Source: an uncultured Clostridia bacterium (GTDB lineage: Bacteria > Bacillota > Clostridia > UBA1381). From it: a DNA stretch of 35,178 nt. The notes beneath the pieces are model-generated. The model saw only the letters and a program-made list of their open reading frames with translations, was not told where the DNA came from and searched no databases. The position numbers and the translations under genes are program-made. Shown here piece by piece: positions 22,307-31,432 of this stretch (its first letter is position 1; each line of letters starts with the position of its first letter). The DNA lies in NCBI GenBank assembly GCA_947626045.1, contig CANQQS010000009.1, positions 1 through 35,178 of the forward strand. Direction: 5' to 3'.

Positions 22307-24619
22307 GTGATAGAATACATAAGAATTGCGGTGGTGTTCGCGGCGGGTATTTATCTCAGCGGCAGGGTGCCGCCTACGTTTGCGGCAATTTTCCTTTTAT
22401 CCCTTATATTGGTATTGACAATTAAAGCGATTTTTAAACGTGGATTTAACATAAAAATTTTAATTATGGCGTTCGCGTTTTGTTTGGGAGTGTTTCTGTG
22501 CCGCTATGCAGGCGACGCGGACAGGCTCCATTTGAGCGACTACGTTGACAGGTATGTGACCGTGACGGGGCGCGTGTCGGAGCTGCCGACGGACGCGGGT
22601 GAAAACAACCGTTACGTCGTGACGATAGGCGCTATGAGCTACGCGGGTGAGAGTGTTGACGCGGACGGCAAGCTGCTTGTGACAACGCCGTCGGAATTTA
22701 AATACGGCGACACGATAAGCTTCGGCGGAATAATAAAAAATCTGCCTGTTAAAATGAACGAGAACGGCTTTGACTACGCGCGGTACTACAAGAGCCGCGG
22801 CATATTCTTTAAGGTGTACGCGAGCAGCGCGTCATACGCGCCGTATGAGATACGCGATTTTTCGCCGTACTCGCTCGGACTGTACGCAAAATGCTTCGTG
22901 TCGGACGCGGTGGATAAGCGGTACGGCGGCGACTACGCGGCTGTGCTTAAGGCGGTGCTTACCGGCAACAAAAAGGAATTTTCTGAGGAACTAAGCGCGG
23001 TGCTCGACAGAACGGGACTTAAAAGGTTCTATTATCCCGCGTACCTGCATATAATGCTGTTTATGACGGTCATCACAGCCGCGCTCGGTTTTCTCGATAA
23101 GAAAAAGCGCGACGCGGCGACGGTGATTTTACTTATTATATACGCCATGTTTAATTTCGGCACGATTACGGCGGTGAAGCTCAGTATAATGCTTACGCTG
23201 TTTATAATCCTCAAACGCCGCAGGGGTTACGTGTACTACCTCGACGTTATAGGCATGACCGCGATAATCATCGGGCTTATAAATCCGCTGATGTACTATG
23301 ACGCAGGATTTGTGATGTCGATAATGTCGAGCGTGCTTATACATTACTTCTACGATGCGGCGGAAAAACGTTTCATGCGCATAAAACCGCGCTTTATACG
23401 CAGAATGGTCGTGGTCGGCGTTATATGCTCTGTGGGGCTTATACCGATAAGCGCGTATTTCTGGAACGGCGTGTCTTTTTACTCGATATTCGTTTCGTTC
23501 GCGATGATATTCTGCGTGGGCGTGATACTCGTGCTGTCGCCGCTGTTCGTGCCGCTCTTGGCGCTGTTCGGGAACGCGCCGATAGTCGGACAAGCCGTTA
23601 CGACAATGGCGTACCTGCTTAAGAGTATACCCGTATGGATAGACAAAATCGGTTTTATGCGGTTCTCGCTCGTGAAACCGTCGGTTTTGGGATTTTTGAT
23701 ATACTTGCTGCTACTATGCGCGGCGGTAAAGCATATTAAGAAAAAGAAAACACAAATGCTCGCCGCGCTTTTCACGGCAGCCGCGCTGTGCGTGTCGGTC
23801 GGAATAAGAGAGGCCGAAAGATTTAACTCTATAGAGGTGACGTTTGTAAACGTCGGTCAGGGCGACGGTGCGATAATATGCGCGCCGTACCGCTTTAACG
23901 TACTCATAGACGGAGGCGGCGGCAACGCGTACTCCGACTACGATCCGGGCGAGAAGCTGTTTCTCGAATATTTAAGAGCCGAGAATATCACGGTTATTGA
24001 CAGCGCGTTCGTGAGCCATTATCATCAGGACCACGTGCAGGGCATAATCGCCGCGATAAACAATCTGCATGTTCGAAATGTGTTCATGCCGGACAACATG
24101 GAGGGAAGCGTGTGGAGAACGGTGATCGAGGAAGCGGCGAAGGCGAATGGCACGAAAATTCACTACTTGCAAGACGATACCGTTTTGAGGTATAATAACG
24201 GTATGACGATACGCGTCGTGCGTCCCGCGCGGAAAACGAGCATAAGCGACGACGAAAACGACACGACATACGTGTATAAGGTGACGTACGGCGGGCGCGA
24301 TATTTTATTTACGGGCGATATGACGACGTACGGGGAGAAAAATCTTCTGGAAATTGGATTTGACCCGAAAACGGATATATTGAAGGTCGCGCACCACGGC
24401 TCACGTACCTCGTCGTCGGACGAATGGATTAAAGCCGCGGCTCCCGACCGCAGCATCATAAGTGTCGGCGAGAACAACACGTATTATCTGCCCGCCGATG
24501 AAACGCTCGAAAAGCTGCGCGGCAGTATTGTGTACCGCACAGATTATGACGGCGATGTGCGCTTTAGTATTTCGGGCGGCGGCAAGCTTAGTGTGGAAAC
24601 GTATGCGAGAAAGGAATAA
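22307..24619 (+). CDS. comEC: ComEC/Rec2 family DNA uptake channel and nuclease
   Basis: ComEC carries single-stranded DNA across the membrane during natural transformation. I start the 770-residue protein at GTG 22307, 6 nt after AAGGGGG, rather than at the in-frame TTG inside the promoter. N-terminal helices are followed by a DUF4131-like soluble beta region (about 60-190), a multi-helix competence domain (about 215-490) and a C-terminal metallo-beta-lactamase domain (about 505-770). The metal motif SHYHQDHVQG is intact (His571, His573, Asp575, His576), followed by LFTGDM and VAHHGS. The competence domain lacks the usual LAISGLHV signature; the corresponding place reads FYYPAYLHIMLF. The gene is followed 2 nt later by holA, the classic Firmicutes order. 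Confidence 0.9.
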   Translation: MIEYIRIAVVFAAGIYLSGRVPPTFAAIFLLSLILVLTIKAIFKRGFNIKILIMAFAFCLGVFLCRYAGDADRLHLSDYVDRYVTVTGRVSELPTDAGENNRYVVTIGAMSYAGESVDADGKLLVTTPSEFKYGDTISFGGIIKNLPVKMNENGFDYARYYKSRGIFFKVYASSASYAPYEIRDFSPYSLGLYAKCFVSDAVDKRYGGDYAAVLKAVLTGNKKEFSEELSAVLDRTGLKRFYYPAYLHIMLFMTVITAALGFLDKKKRDAATVILLIIYAMFNFGTITAVKLSIMLTLFIILKRRRGYVYYLDVIGMTAIIIGLINPLMYYDAGFVMSIMSSVLIHYFYDAAEKRFMRIKPRFIRRMVVVGVICSVGLIPISAYFWNGVSFYSIFVSFAMIFCVGVILVLSPLFVPLLALFGNAPIVGQAVTTMAYLLKSIPVWIDKIGFMRFSLVKPSVLGFLIYLLLLCAAVKHIKKKKTQMLAALFTAAALCVSVGIREAERFNSIEVTFVNVGQGDGAIICAPYRFNVLIDGGGGNAYSDYDPGEKLFLEYLRAENITVIDSAFVSHYHQDHVQGIIAAINNLHVRNVFMPDNMEGSVWRTVIEEAAKANGTKIHYLQDDTVLRYNNGMTIRVVRPARKTSISDDENDTTYVYKVTYGGRDILFTGDMTTYGEKNLLEIGFDPKTDILKVAHHGSRTSSSDEWIKAAAPDRSIISVGENNTYYLPADETLEKLRGSIVYRTDYDGDVRFSISGGGKLSVETYARKE

Positions 24620-24621
24620 AA

Positions 24622-25683
24622 ATGGCGTATAATAATAAGAAAAGCAATAATGACGATTTGATAAAACTGAAAAAGCAGCTCAAGGACGGCAAGCTGTCGC
24701 CGCTGTACCTGTTTTACGGCGATGAGGAATACCTGCGCGAAACGTATGTAAAGCGTGTGACCGATATGGTACCCGACGGCGGTTTTCCCGAATTTAACCG
24801 CATAAAGCTTGAAGGAACGGACATACCGCTGTCGGAGTACGACGACGCGTGGGAGTCGTTTCCGATGATGACCGACAAAAAGCTCATACACATCAAAAAC
24901 AGCGGCATATTCAAGCCGCAGCGCAAAAAGAAAGAGGACGCGGCAACGCCCGAGGAGAAAAAAGAGTTCTGGACGGAGAAGTTTAAGCGTATTTCGGACG
25001 ACACTGTCGTAATATTCGACGAGGCGGCAGTCGATAAGCGCGGCGTTTTGTACAAAGCGGCATCAAAGGCGGGTCAGGTCGTGGAGTTTAATTACATGAG
25101 CGAAGCCGACCTTGTGACGTGGGTGATAAAGCAATGCCTTGACAGAAAAGTGAAGATGTCAAAGGAAAACGCGTACTACCTCATAACGCTCTGTGACCCT
25201 GGGCTTAACAACTTAAACAATGAGCTTAACAAGCTTTTTGAATACTGTGACGGCGAAATACTGCGCTCGGATATAGAGCGCGTCGTTTCAAAGTCGATGC
25301 AGGTGGTGGCGTTCGAGCTTACGGACGCGATTATGGAGGGCGACGCGGCAAAGGCAATGTCGGTGCTGGGCGGCATTAAAACCGTCGATTACAACAACGG
25401 CGCGTTTTCAACTCTTTACCTGATGCTGTCGAATTTTGAGAAGCTGCTGCGCGTAAAGCTGATGTCCGACTCGCCGCAGACCGAAATAATCTCCGCTCTC
25501 GGTCTCGGACCATTTATAGGAAGAAAATATATCGAACGCGCCGCTCTTTACAGCGCCGATTCGATAAGGTGGATGATAAAGCGCGTCGCGGAGATAGACC
25601 TTGCGGTAAAAGAGGGACGCGTCGGCGAGTGGGACGCGCTTGAACAGTATGTTATGGAATGTACAAATAAAGGGAGGAATTAA
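24622..25683 (+). CDS. holA: DNA polymerase III delta subunit
   Basis: HolA is the clamp-loader subunit that opens the beta sliding clamp at the replication fork. The 353 residues have the family pattern: LSPLYLFYGDEEYLRETY near 26-45, an AAA+ like N-terminal part without a working Walker A, a middle helical part with LNNELNKLFEYC near 195-207, and the C-terminal collar with AFSTLYLMLSNFEKLL near 258 and EWDALEQYVMECTN at the end. There is an unusually lysine-rich insertion around 95-120. It starts 2 nt after comEC with GAAAGGA as ribosome binding site and is translated from the same message. Confidence 0.92.
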   Translation: MAYNNKKSNNDDLIKLKKQLKDGKLSPLYLFYGDEEYLRETYVKRVTDMVPDGGFPEFNRIKLEGTDIPLSEYDDAWESFPMMTDKKLIHIKNSGIFKPQRKKKEDAATPEEKKEFWTEKFKRISDDTVVIFDEAAVDKRGVLYKAASKAGQVVEFNYMSEADLVTWVIKQCLDRKVKMSKENAYYLITLCDPGLNNLNNELNKLFEYCDGEILRSDIERVVSKSMQVVAFELTDAIMEGDAAKAMSVLGGIKTVDYNNGAFSTLYLMLSNFEKLLRVKLMSDSPQTEIISALGLGPFIGRKYIERAALYSADSIRWMIKRVAEIDLAVKEGRVGEWDALEQYVMECTNKGRN

Positions 25684-25685
25684 TT

Positions 25686-26783
25686 ATGAAAATCACATCA
25701 ATTATCGGTATGGCGTTAATGTGCCTGTCGCTCGTATCATGCGGCGGCGCTCCGCAAACGCCCGCGCAGGAAACGCCTGCCGCCACGACTGAACCCACGG
25801 CGGAACCGACGCTTCTCGATACAATGACGGTCGAGGAAAAAGTGGGACAGCTTTTGTTCGTGCGTTATCCCGAGCAGAGCGAGCTTGAAGGACTTATGGA
25901 TTTAAAGCCGGGCGGCGTTTTAATGTTCGCACGCGACTTCGAGGGTCTTACGCGCGACGAGGTGACAGCGAAAACGGATAATTTGCAGTCGATGAGCGAT
26001 ATACCGCTTGTAATCGGCGCGGACGAGGAGGGCGGCACGGTCGTGCGCGTAAGTTCCAATCCCAACCTTGCGCCCGAAAAATACAAGTCGCCGCAGGATA
26101 TTTACGCCGAGGGCGGCATGGACGCGGTGGTGGAGAACGCGAAAGAGAAATCGGAATTGCTTTTAAGTCTCGGCGTTAATATGAACCTTGCGCCAGTCGC
26201 GGACGTTTCGACGAACCCCGACACGTATATTTACGAGCGCAGCTTCGGCAAGGGGTACGAGGAAACGGCTGAATTTATTTCAAAGACCGTGACGGCGATG
26301 CGCGCAACCGGTATTTACAGCGTGTTGAAGCACTTCCCGGGTTACGGCGAGGTAACGGGCGACAGCCACAAGGGCGAGGTGCGCAATTCAAAAAGCGCGG
26401 ATGAGATACGGGCGACCGATTTTGTCCCGTTTAAAGCCGGTATCGACGCGGGTACAAGCTGCGTGCTTGTGTCGCACAATATAGTTGAGGGATTGGACAG
26501 TGAAAATCCTGCGTCGCTGTCACCGGCGGTGCATGATATACTGCGTAATGAGCTTGGTTTCGGCGGCGTTATAATGACCGACGATATTGATATGGGCGCG
26601 GTGAAGGATATTGAGAACGTGTATACAAGGGCGGTGAACGCCGGTAACGATTTGCTCATTGTCACCGATTACAACGGCGCGTATAATCAGCTTCTTGAGG
26701 GCGTGAAAAGCGGCGCTGTTTCCGAGGAAACGCTCGATAACGCCGTAAAACATGTACTGGAAATGAAGGGTTTGATGGATTGA
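25686..26783 (+). CDS. nagZ: GH3 beta-N-acetylhexosaminidase lipoprotein (NagZ-like)
   Basis: This enzyme should release terminal N-acetylglucosamine from peptidoglycan fragments. The 365 residues start with a lipoprotein signal (LVSC, lipidated Cys19) and a PTAEPT-type spacer, so it is anchored outside the membrane. A single GH3 TIM-barrel follows: TVEEKVGQLLFVRYP near 50-65, GADEEGGTVVR near 115, KHFPGYG at 215-221, Asp226 and His228 of the family's DSH dyad in TGDSHKGEV, and nucleophile Asp299 in VIMTDDIDMGAV. The second histidine of the common KHFPGHG motif is tyrosine here. ATG follows GGGAGG, 2 nt after holA, which ties cell-wall recycling to comEC-holA expression. Confidence 0.88.
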   Translation: MKITSIIGMALMCLSLVSCGGAPQTPAQETPAATTEPTAEPTLLDTMTVEEKVGQLLFVRYPEQSELEGLMDLKPGGVLMFARDFEGLTRDEVTAKTDNLQSMSDIPLVIGADEEGGTVVRVSSNPNLAPEKYKSPQDIYAEGGMDAVVENAKEKSELLLSLGVNMNLAPVADVSTNPDTYIYERSFGKGYEETAEFISKTVTAMRATGIYSVLKHFPGYGEVTGDSHKGEVRNSKSADEIRATDFVPFKAGIDAGTSCVLVSHNIVEGLDSENPASLSPAVHDILRNELGFGGVIMTDDIDMGAVKDIENVYTRAVNAGNDLLIVTDYNGAYNQLLEGVKSGAVSEETLDNAVKHVLEMKGLMD

Positions 26784-26800
26784 TACGCCGCATATCGTGA

Positions 26801-27024
26801 GCCTCCCCTCAAGGGGAGCCATACGACGTACGGCACACAATTTCAAAATTACGGGTGTAGGGGACGGCGCCCTCGACGTCCCGTTTCCGTAGGGGCGACC
26901 CTTGCGGTCGCCCGTCCTCGACAACCTGATGTCAACGATATCGTAGGGGCGGTCATTGGCCGCCCGTTAAAACCCCTCAGTCACACTGCGTGTGACAGCT
27001 CCCCTACTAGGGGAGCCTTTTGTT
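26801..27024. repeat. Composite hairpin island downstream of nagZ (repeat family copies B)
   Basis: The gene-free stretch 26784-27161 contains, in order: the CTCCCC/GGGGAG hairpin (26801-26820); GTAGGGGACGGCGCCC (from 26857); a 26-bp exact inverse copy of 1395-1420 (26888-26913); the 24-bp GTAGGGGCGG element (26943-26966), identical to 31637-31660; the TCACAC/GTGTGA hairpin (about 26980-26996); and AGCTCCCCT / AGGGGAGC followed by CTTTTGTT (26997-27024), which could act as terminator for the comEC-holA-nagZ message. All are non-coding. Confidence 0.75.
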
Positions 27025-27097
27025 AAGGCGCCCCAACGCCATGCGTAATTTACAACGAAAATCCGAATATAACCACCCATAAAATCCTCAGTTACTA

Positions 27098-27126
27098 TTG
27101 AAAAAAACGATTTTTTGTTATATAAT
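27098..27126 (+). promoter_or_regulatory. Promoter of ilvA-HD-recX-MATE
   Basis: TTGAAA (27098-27103), a 17-bp spacer and TATAAT (27121-27126). The expected start near 27133 gives a short leader before AAAGGA at 27147-27152. Confidence 0.8.
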
Positions 27127-27161
27127 AATAACTTAGGATAAAAACGAAAGGAATGTACATA

Positions 27162-28370
27162 ATGGATTTAGAACTCAAAGAAATCGAAAAAGCGGCGGCA
27201 AGGCTTGCGCCGACGATACACAGAACGTCGATAGAGCAATCTGAAACGTTTTCGCGCATGACGGGAGCGGACGTATACTTAAAATACGAAAACCAGCAGA
27301 AAACAGGCTCGTTCAAGATAAGAGGAGCATCAAATAAAATAGCGGCGCTCGTTGAAAGAGGCGAGATAAAATCGGCGGTCGCGTCGTCGGCGGGCAACCA
27401 CGCGCAGGGCGTGGCGTACGCGTCGCACGTACACTCGATACCCGCAACGATCGTAATGCCGAAGTCAACGCCGATTGCCAAGGTCAGCGCGACCGAGGGT
27501 TACGGCGCGAAGGTGGTCTTGCACGGCGACTGCTACGACGACGCTTACAACAAAGCCGTTGAAATCGCCGAAAAAGAGGGCGCGACGTTCCTCCACCCGT
27601 TTGACGATTTGGAGGTAATGGCGGGTCAGGGTACGATCGGTATAGAGATACTCGAGGATTTGCCGACGGTCGATATTGTGCTTGTACCTGCTGGCGGCGG
27701 CGGACTTCTCGCTGGTGTCGCGGCGTGCATCAAGCAGATAAATCCGCGCGTGCAGATAATCGGCGTGCAGGCGGAGGGCGCGCCCGCGATATGCAAATCG
27801 TTTAAGCAAAAGAAGAAAATCGTCACCGACACCGCCGCGACGATCGCCGACGGCATAGCGGTAAAGGCCCCGGGCGACAAGACGATGGAAATAATAAACA
27901 GATACGCCGACGACGTTGTAACGGTGAGTGACGCGGAAATTTCCGAGGCTATACTGCTGCTTTTGGAAAGAACGAAGCAAATGGTTGAACCCGCCGGCGC
28001 GACGACGCTTGCGGCTGTTCTGAACAACAAGATAGACGTAAAAGGTAAAAAGGTCGTGTGCGTGCTGTCGGGCGGCAACATAGACGTTAGCTTTGTGAAC
28101 AGAATTATTGAGCTCGGTCTTATGTCGCGCGAGAGAAAGCTGAAATTCGCGGCGACGCTGCTTGACATACCGGGCAGTCTCGGTCATCTTTCCGACATTC
28201 TCGCGAAGGAAAACGCAAATATAGTTATGGTTCAGTACGATAGACTGAGTCCCGACCTCGACCCGAACGAGGTTATAATACACATCGCTTGCGACGTCGG
28301 CGGACGCGAGCATGGAGAAAGAGTAGTAAAAACGCTTGAAAAGAACGGCTACAAGGTAACGAGAGAGTAA
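27162..28370 (+). CDS. ilvA: Threonine ammonia-lyase with C-terminal ACT domain
   Basis: This PLP enzyme deaminates threonine to 2-oxobutanoate, for isoleucine synthesis or catabolic threonine breakdown. I start at ATG 27162, 9 nt after AAAGGA; the in-frame ATG at 27153 touches the ribosome binding site. The protein has 402 residues: a PLP fold type II domain (about 1-315) with Lys52 in TGSFKIRGAS, SSAGNHAQGVA near 80, the phosphate-binding glycine loop PAGGGGLLAG near 175 and LSGGNID near 305, then one ACT domain (about 325-402). A single ACT domain of this length is closer to the TdcB/short IlvA type than to the long biosynthetic form with two. No other isoleucine genes are nearby. Confidence 0.92.
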   Translation: MDLELKEIEKAAARLAPTIHRTSIEQSETFSRMTGADVYLKYENQQKTGSFKIRGASNKIAALVERGEIKSAVASSAGNHAQGVAYASHVHSIPATIVMPKSTPIAKVSATEGYGAKVVLHGDCYDDAYNKAVEIAEKEGATFLHPFDDLEVMAGQGTIGIEILEDLPTVDIVLVPAGGGGLLAGVAACIKQINPRVQIIGVQAEGAPAICKSFKQKKKIVTDTAATIADGIAVKAPGDKTMEIINRYADDVVTVSDAEISEAILLLLERTKQMVEPAGATTLAAVLNNKIDVKGKKVVCVLSGGNIDVSFVNRIIELGLMSRERKLKFAATLLDIPGSLGHLSDILAKENANIVMVQYDRLSPDLDPNEVIIHIACDVGGREHGERVVKTLEKNGYKVTRE

Positions 28371-28392
28371 CAAATTTTCAGGGGTGAAAGCC

Positions 28393-29583
28393 ATGATAAA
28401 AAAATCTCTTATAACGCTCATGTACGAAGCCGCGTCGATACAGCGGTGGAACGACCATATCCGCCCGTGGACGGGCTTTACCGAGCTTGACAAGCAGGCG
28501 CACAAGATGTTTTACGCTTACGTTCTCGCAAGGTGCGAGGGTGAGGGCGCAGACATGATACGCCTTATCGAGGGCGGCATATTCGAGTTTTTCCACAGAA
28601 TTGTCATGACCGACATAAAACCGCCGATATACCACAAGCTTGTTGAGGAAAAGGGTTATCAGATAGACCGCTGGGTGCTGTCGCAGCTTGAGGACGGTAT
28701 GAGTGAAATAGGCGGCGGTTTTTTTGAGCGTATGGAGAGATATTACTCCGACAGGGGTTACTCCGCGCTCGAAAAGAAAATCCTGAAGGCGGCGCACTAC
28801 CACGCGAGCAACTGGGAATTTAAGATAATCTACCCGATGAACGGCGAAACGTTCGGTATAGAGCAGGTCAAAAACGAAATGGCGCAGGGACTTGCCGCGT
28901 GCGACACGTTCGCGGGTTTTCGGTATTTCGCCGGAAGTGAGTATCTGCAGCAGTTTTTGTCGCTTATCGGCAAGCTGCGCTATCAGCAGCGGTGGGCGAA
29001 AGCAGAGAGAATGCCGCAGACGTTTGTAATGGGGCATATGCTCGTCGTGGCTATACTGTCGTACTTTGTGACGTTGGAGCTAAAAAATCCCTGTCCGAAA
29101 CGGCTTCAAAATAACTTTTTCACCGGACTTTTCCACGATCTCCCCGAGGTTCTGACGCGCGACATCGTGTCGCCGGTTAAAAACAGCGTTAAAGGTCTTG
29201 ACAGCCTCATAAGCGAAATCGAGGACGAGCAGATGCGCAAGATCATATACCCGCTTCTGCCGCCGGAGTGGCACAGGGATATAGAGTACTACACCGAAAA
29301 CGAGTTTGACTCAAAGGTAATAAACTACGGTGATTTGGAAATCACGACAACGGATATTATAAACGAAAAATACAACGAGGATAAGTTTAACCCGATGGAC
29401 GGTCAGCTTGTGCGCTGCTGCGACCACCTGTCGGCGTATATTGAGGCGTATATGTCGCTAAGCTACGGCATACGCTCCGAACAGATGGTGCTGGGTTACG
29501 AGCATCTTCGTGAAAAATATAAGGATAAGGTTGTGGGCGGACTGGACGTGGGACAGCTTTTCCGCTATTTTGAACTGAAATGA
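28393..29583 (+). CDS. HD-domain phosphohydrolase (YfbR-like)
   Basis: I start at ATG 28393, about 8 nt after AGGGG; the in-frame GTG at 28384 lies inside that site. The 396-residue protein has an HD domain in the second half: RMPQTFVMGHML (first metal histidine), FHDLPE with His248-Asp249, and a distal CDHLSAYIEA aspartate, the H...HD...D pattern of the YfbR-type 5'-deoxynucleotidases. The N-terminal half (1-200) also holds histidine-rich helices (DKQAHKMFYAYV, KAAHYHASNWEF) and may be a second, degenerate HD-like helical domain. It sits 22 nt after ilvA and overlaps recX by 4 nt (ATGA), so it is translationally coupled. A nucleotide phosphatase role is inferred; the substrate is unknown. 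Confidence 0.8.
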   Translation: MIKKSLITLMYEAASIQRWNDHIRPWTGFTELDKQAHKMFYAYVLARCEGEGADMIRLIEGGIFEFFHRIVMTDIKPPIYHKLVEEKGYQIDRWVLSQLEDGMSEIGGGFFERMERYYSDRGYSALEKKILKAAHYHASNWEFKIIYPMNGETFGIEQVKNEMAQGLAACDTFAGFRYFAGSEYLQQFLSLIGKLRYQQRWAKAERMPQTFVMGHMLVVAILSYFVTLELKNPCPKRLQNNFFTGLFHDLPEVLTRDIVSPVKNSVKGLDSLISEIEDEQMRKIIYPLLPPEWHRDIEYYTENEFDSKVINYGDLEITTTDIINEKYNEDKFNPMDGQLVRCCDHLSAYIEAYMSLSYGIRSEQMVLGYEHLREKYKDKVVGGLDVGQLFRYFELK

Positions 29584-30062
29584 GAAAGAACGAGAAAAAG
29601 GAGCTTACCTACGAGGAAGCGAAGGATAAGGCGTTAAGACTTTTGGAGTATCGCGCGCACAGCGAAAAGGAGCTTGCGGATAAGCTAAAAATCGCCGGAG
29701 CGCGTGACGAGGATATTGAAACGGTGATGAGCTTCTGCCGCGAGTACGGCTTTGTAAATGACAGGCAGTACGCACTCACAAAGGCGCGCGACCTAAAGAA
29801 CCTCAAAAAGTACGGCTTGCGCAGGATAAGGCAGGAGCTGTACTCGAAGGGCATAGATGCGGAATATATAGAAGAAGCGGTGGGAGAACTTGACGACGAC
29901 GAGGCGGAAACGCTGCTGCCGCTCGTGGAGAAAAAGCTGAGAGGTGATTTTGACAGGAAGAACGCGGACAAATGTATAAGATATTTTTTGTACCGCGGTT
30001 ACAGCTTCGGGGACATAAAAAATTGTATTGACATTTTAAAATCCGAATACGCGGATGAATAG
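29580..30062 (+). CDS. recX: RecX family regulator of RecA
   Basis: RecX binds RecA filaments and limits strand exchange. The 160-residue protein has three tandem three-helix repeats: ALRLLEYRAHSEKELADKLKIAG (about 17-40), FVNDRQYALTKARDLKNLKKYGLRRIRQELYSKGI (58-92) and the C-terminal CIRYFLYRGYSFGDIKNCI (133-151), with the typical length for the family. Its ATG overlaps the TGA of the HD gene, and no recA is in the window. GAACGAGAAAAAGGAG precedes only weakly, so translation probably depends on coupling to the upstream gene. Confidence 0.9.
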   Translation: MRKNEKKELTYEEAKDKALRLLEYRAHSEKELADKLKIAGARDEDIETVMSFCREYGFVNDRQYALTKARDLKNLKKYGLRRIRQELYSKGIDAEYIEEAVGELDDDEAETLLPLVEKKLRGDFDRKNADKCIRYFLYRGYSFGDIKNCIDILKSEYADE

Positions 30063-30080
30063 ATTGGGGAAGTGTTATAT

Positions 30081-31427
30081 ATGATGAAATACAATAAACG
30101 CATGATAAAATCATCGCTCAACATGGCTGTACCGGCGATGATTGAGTCTTTTTTTATCGCGTTTGCGGGACTTGTGGACTCGCTTATGGTAAGCTCGCTC
30201 GGCGCGAACGCCGTAGCGGCTGTCGGACTTACGGCGCAGCCGAAATTTATGGGACTGTCGGTGTTTATCGCGCTGAACGTGTCGATTTCGGCGCTCGTGG
30301 CGCGGCGCTTCGGCGAGAACGATAAAAAGAGCGCGAACTCGGTTCTTTATACGTCGCTCGCGGTAATCGTGTTTTTGTCGGTAATTCTCGGTGTGGGACT
30401 GTGCATTTTCGCGCCGGCTATAATGACCTTCTGCGGCTCTACGCCCGAAACGCATGACAGCGCGGTGCTTTACTACCGCATAATCATGGGCGGTATGATA
30501 TTCAACTGCGTGCAGATGGGTATAAACAGCGCGCAGCGCGGCGTAGGCAATACGCGCATAACGATGCGCACAAACATAACCTCGAACACGATAAACATAA
30601 TCTTTAACTATTTTCTGATAAACGGAAACTGCGGCTTCCCCGCGCTCGGCATAATGGGCGCGGCGCTCGCGACGGTACTCGGCACGGTTGTATCGTGCAT
30701 AATGAGTATCATTTCCATAATGAAGCCGTCGGGATTTGTGTCGATACCGTACATAATAAAGGAAAAAATCCGCCCGACGATGAGGGCGTTCAAAAATATC
30801 GTGCATGTCGGCTACAGTGTGTTCTTCGAGCAGATACTTATGCGTATCGGCTTTATGGCAACGGCTATAATGGCTGCGAAGCAGGGTAACGCGGCTATGG
30901 CGGCGCATCAGGTCGGCATGAATATAATGGGACTGTCGTTCTCGTTCGGCGACGGCTTGCAGGCGGCTGCCGTGGCGCTTATAGGACGAAGTCTCGGCGA
31001 AAAAAAGCCCGACAAGGCGAAGGAATACGGCAGCGTGTGCCAGATGATAGGCGGTATAATTTCGGTGGCGCTCGCCGTGCTGTACTTCTTCGGCGCACGG
31101 CTTTTGATGAGTATGTTCTTTAAGGAGGAGGAAATCATCTCGATAGGTATCGGTATCATGTATATCATAATCGTGACGGTGCTGTTCCAGATACGGCAGG
31201 TAATCTATATGGGTTGTCTGCGCGGCGCGGGCGATACGCTTTATACCGCCGTCGCAAGCACGATAAGCGTTACGATTATACGTACGTTCGTCGGACTTTT
31301 CTGCGGCTATACGCTCGGCTGGGGCATAAACGGTATATGGCTCGGCGTCCTCGGCGACCAGGTAGCAAGGTACATATTCGCCACGATTCGATTTAAAAAG
31401 GGTAAGTGGACGGAAATTAAGATATAG
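30081..31427 (+). CDS. MATE family efflux transporter
   Basis: This is a 448-residue, twelve-helix cation-coupled drug or metabolite exporter of the MATE/NorM-DinF superfamily. Typical features are the N-terminal MAVPAMIESFFIAFAGLVDSLMVSSLGANAVAAVGL, IALNVSISALVARRFGENDKK after helix 2, QMGINSAQRGVGNTRITM between helices 4 and 5, and the second-half counterpart AAHQVGMNIMGLSFSFGDGLQAAAVALIGRSLGEKKPDKAKEYG. The start ATG 30081 is 10 nt after GGGGA; the in-frame GTG at 30072 is less well placed. It is the last gene of the ilvA operon, 18 nt after recX. Substrate cannot be read from the sequence. Confidence 0.92.
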   Translation: MMKYNKRMIKSSLNMAVPAMIESFFIAFAGLVDSLMVSSLGANAVAAVGLTAQPKFMGLSVFIALNVSISALVARRFGENDKKSANSVLYTSLAVIVFLSVILGVGLCIFAPAIMTFCGSTPETHDSAVLYYRIIMGGMIFNCVQMGINSAQRGVGNTRITMRTNITSNTINIIFNYFLINGNCGFPALGIMGAALATVLGTVVSCIMSIISIMKPSGFVSIPYIIKEKIRPTMRAFKNIVHVGYSVFFEQILMRIGFMATAIMAAKQGNAAMAAHQVGMNIMGLSFSFGDGLQAAAVALIGRSLGEKKPDKAKEYGSVCQMIGGIISVALAVLYFFGARLLMSMFFKEEEIISIGIGIMYIIIVTVLFQIRQVIYMGCLRGAGDTLYTAVASTISVTIIRTFVGLFCGYTLGWGINGIWLGVLGDQVARYIFATIRFKKGKWTEIKI

Positions 31428-31432
31428 ATTAT

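Noticed and set aside
27465-28505. A 346-residue minus-strand frame across ilvA and the HD gene
   Set aside because: It is a shadow of two well-supported plus-strand genes and runs across their intergenic gap with no start signal.
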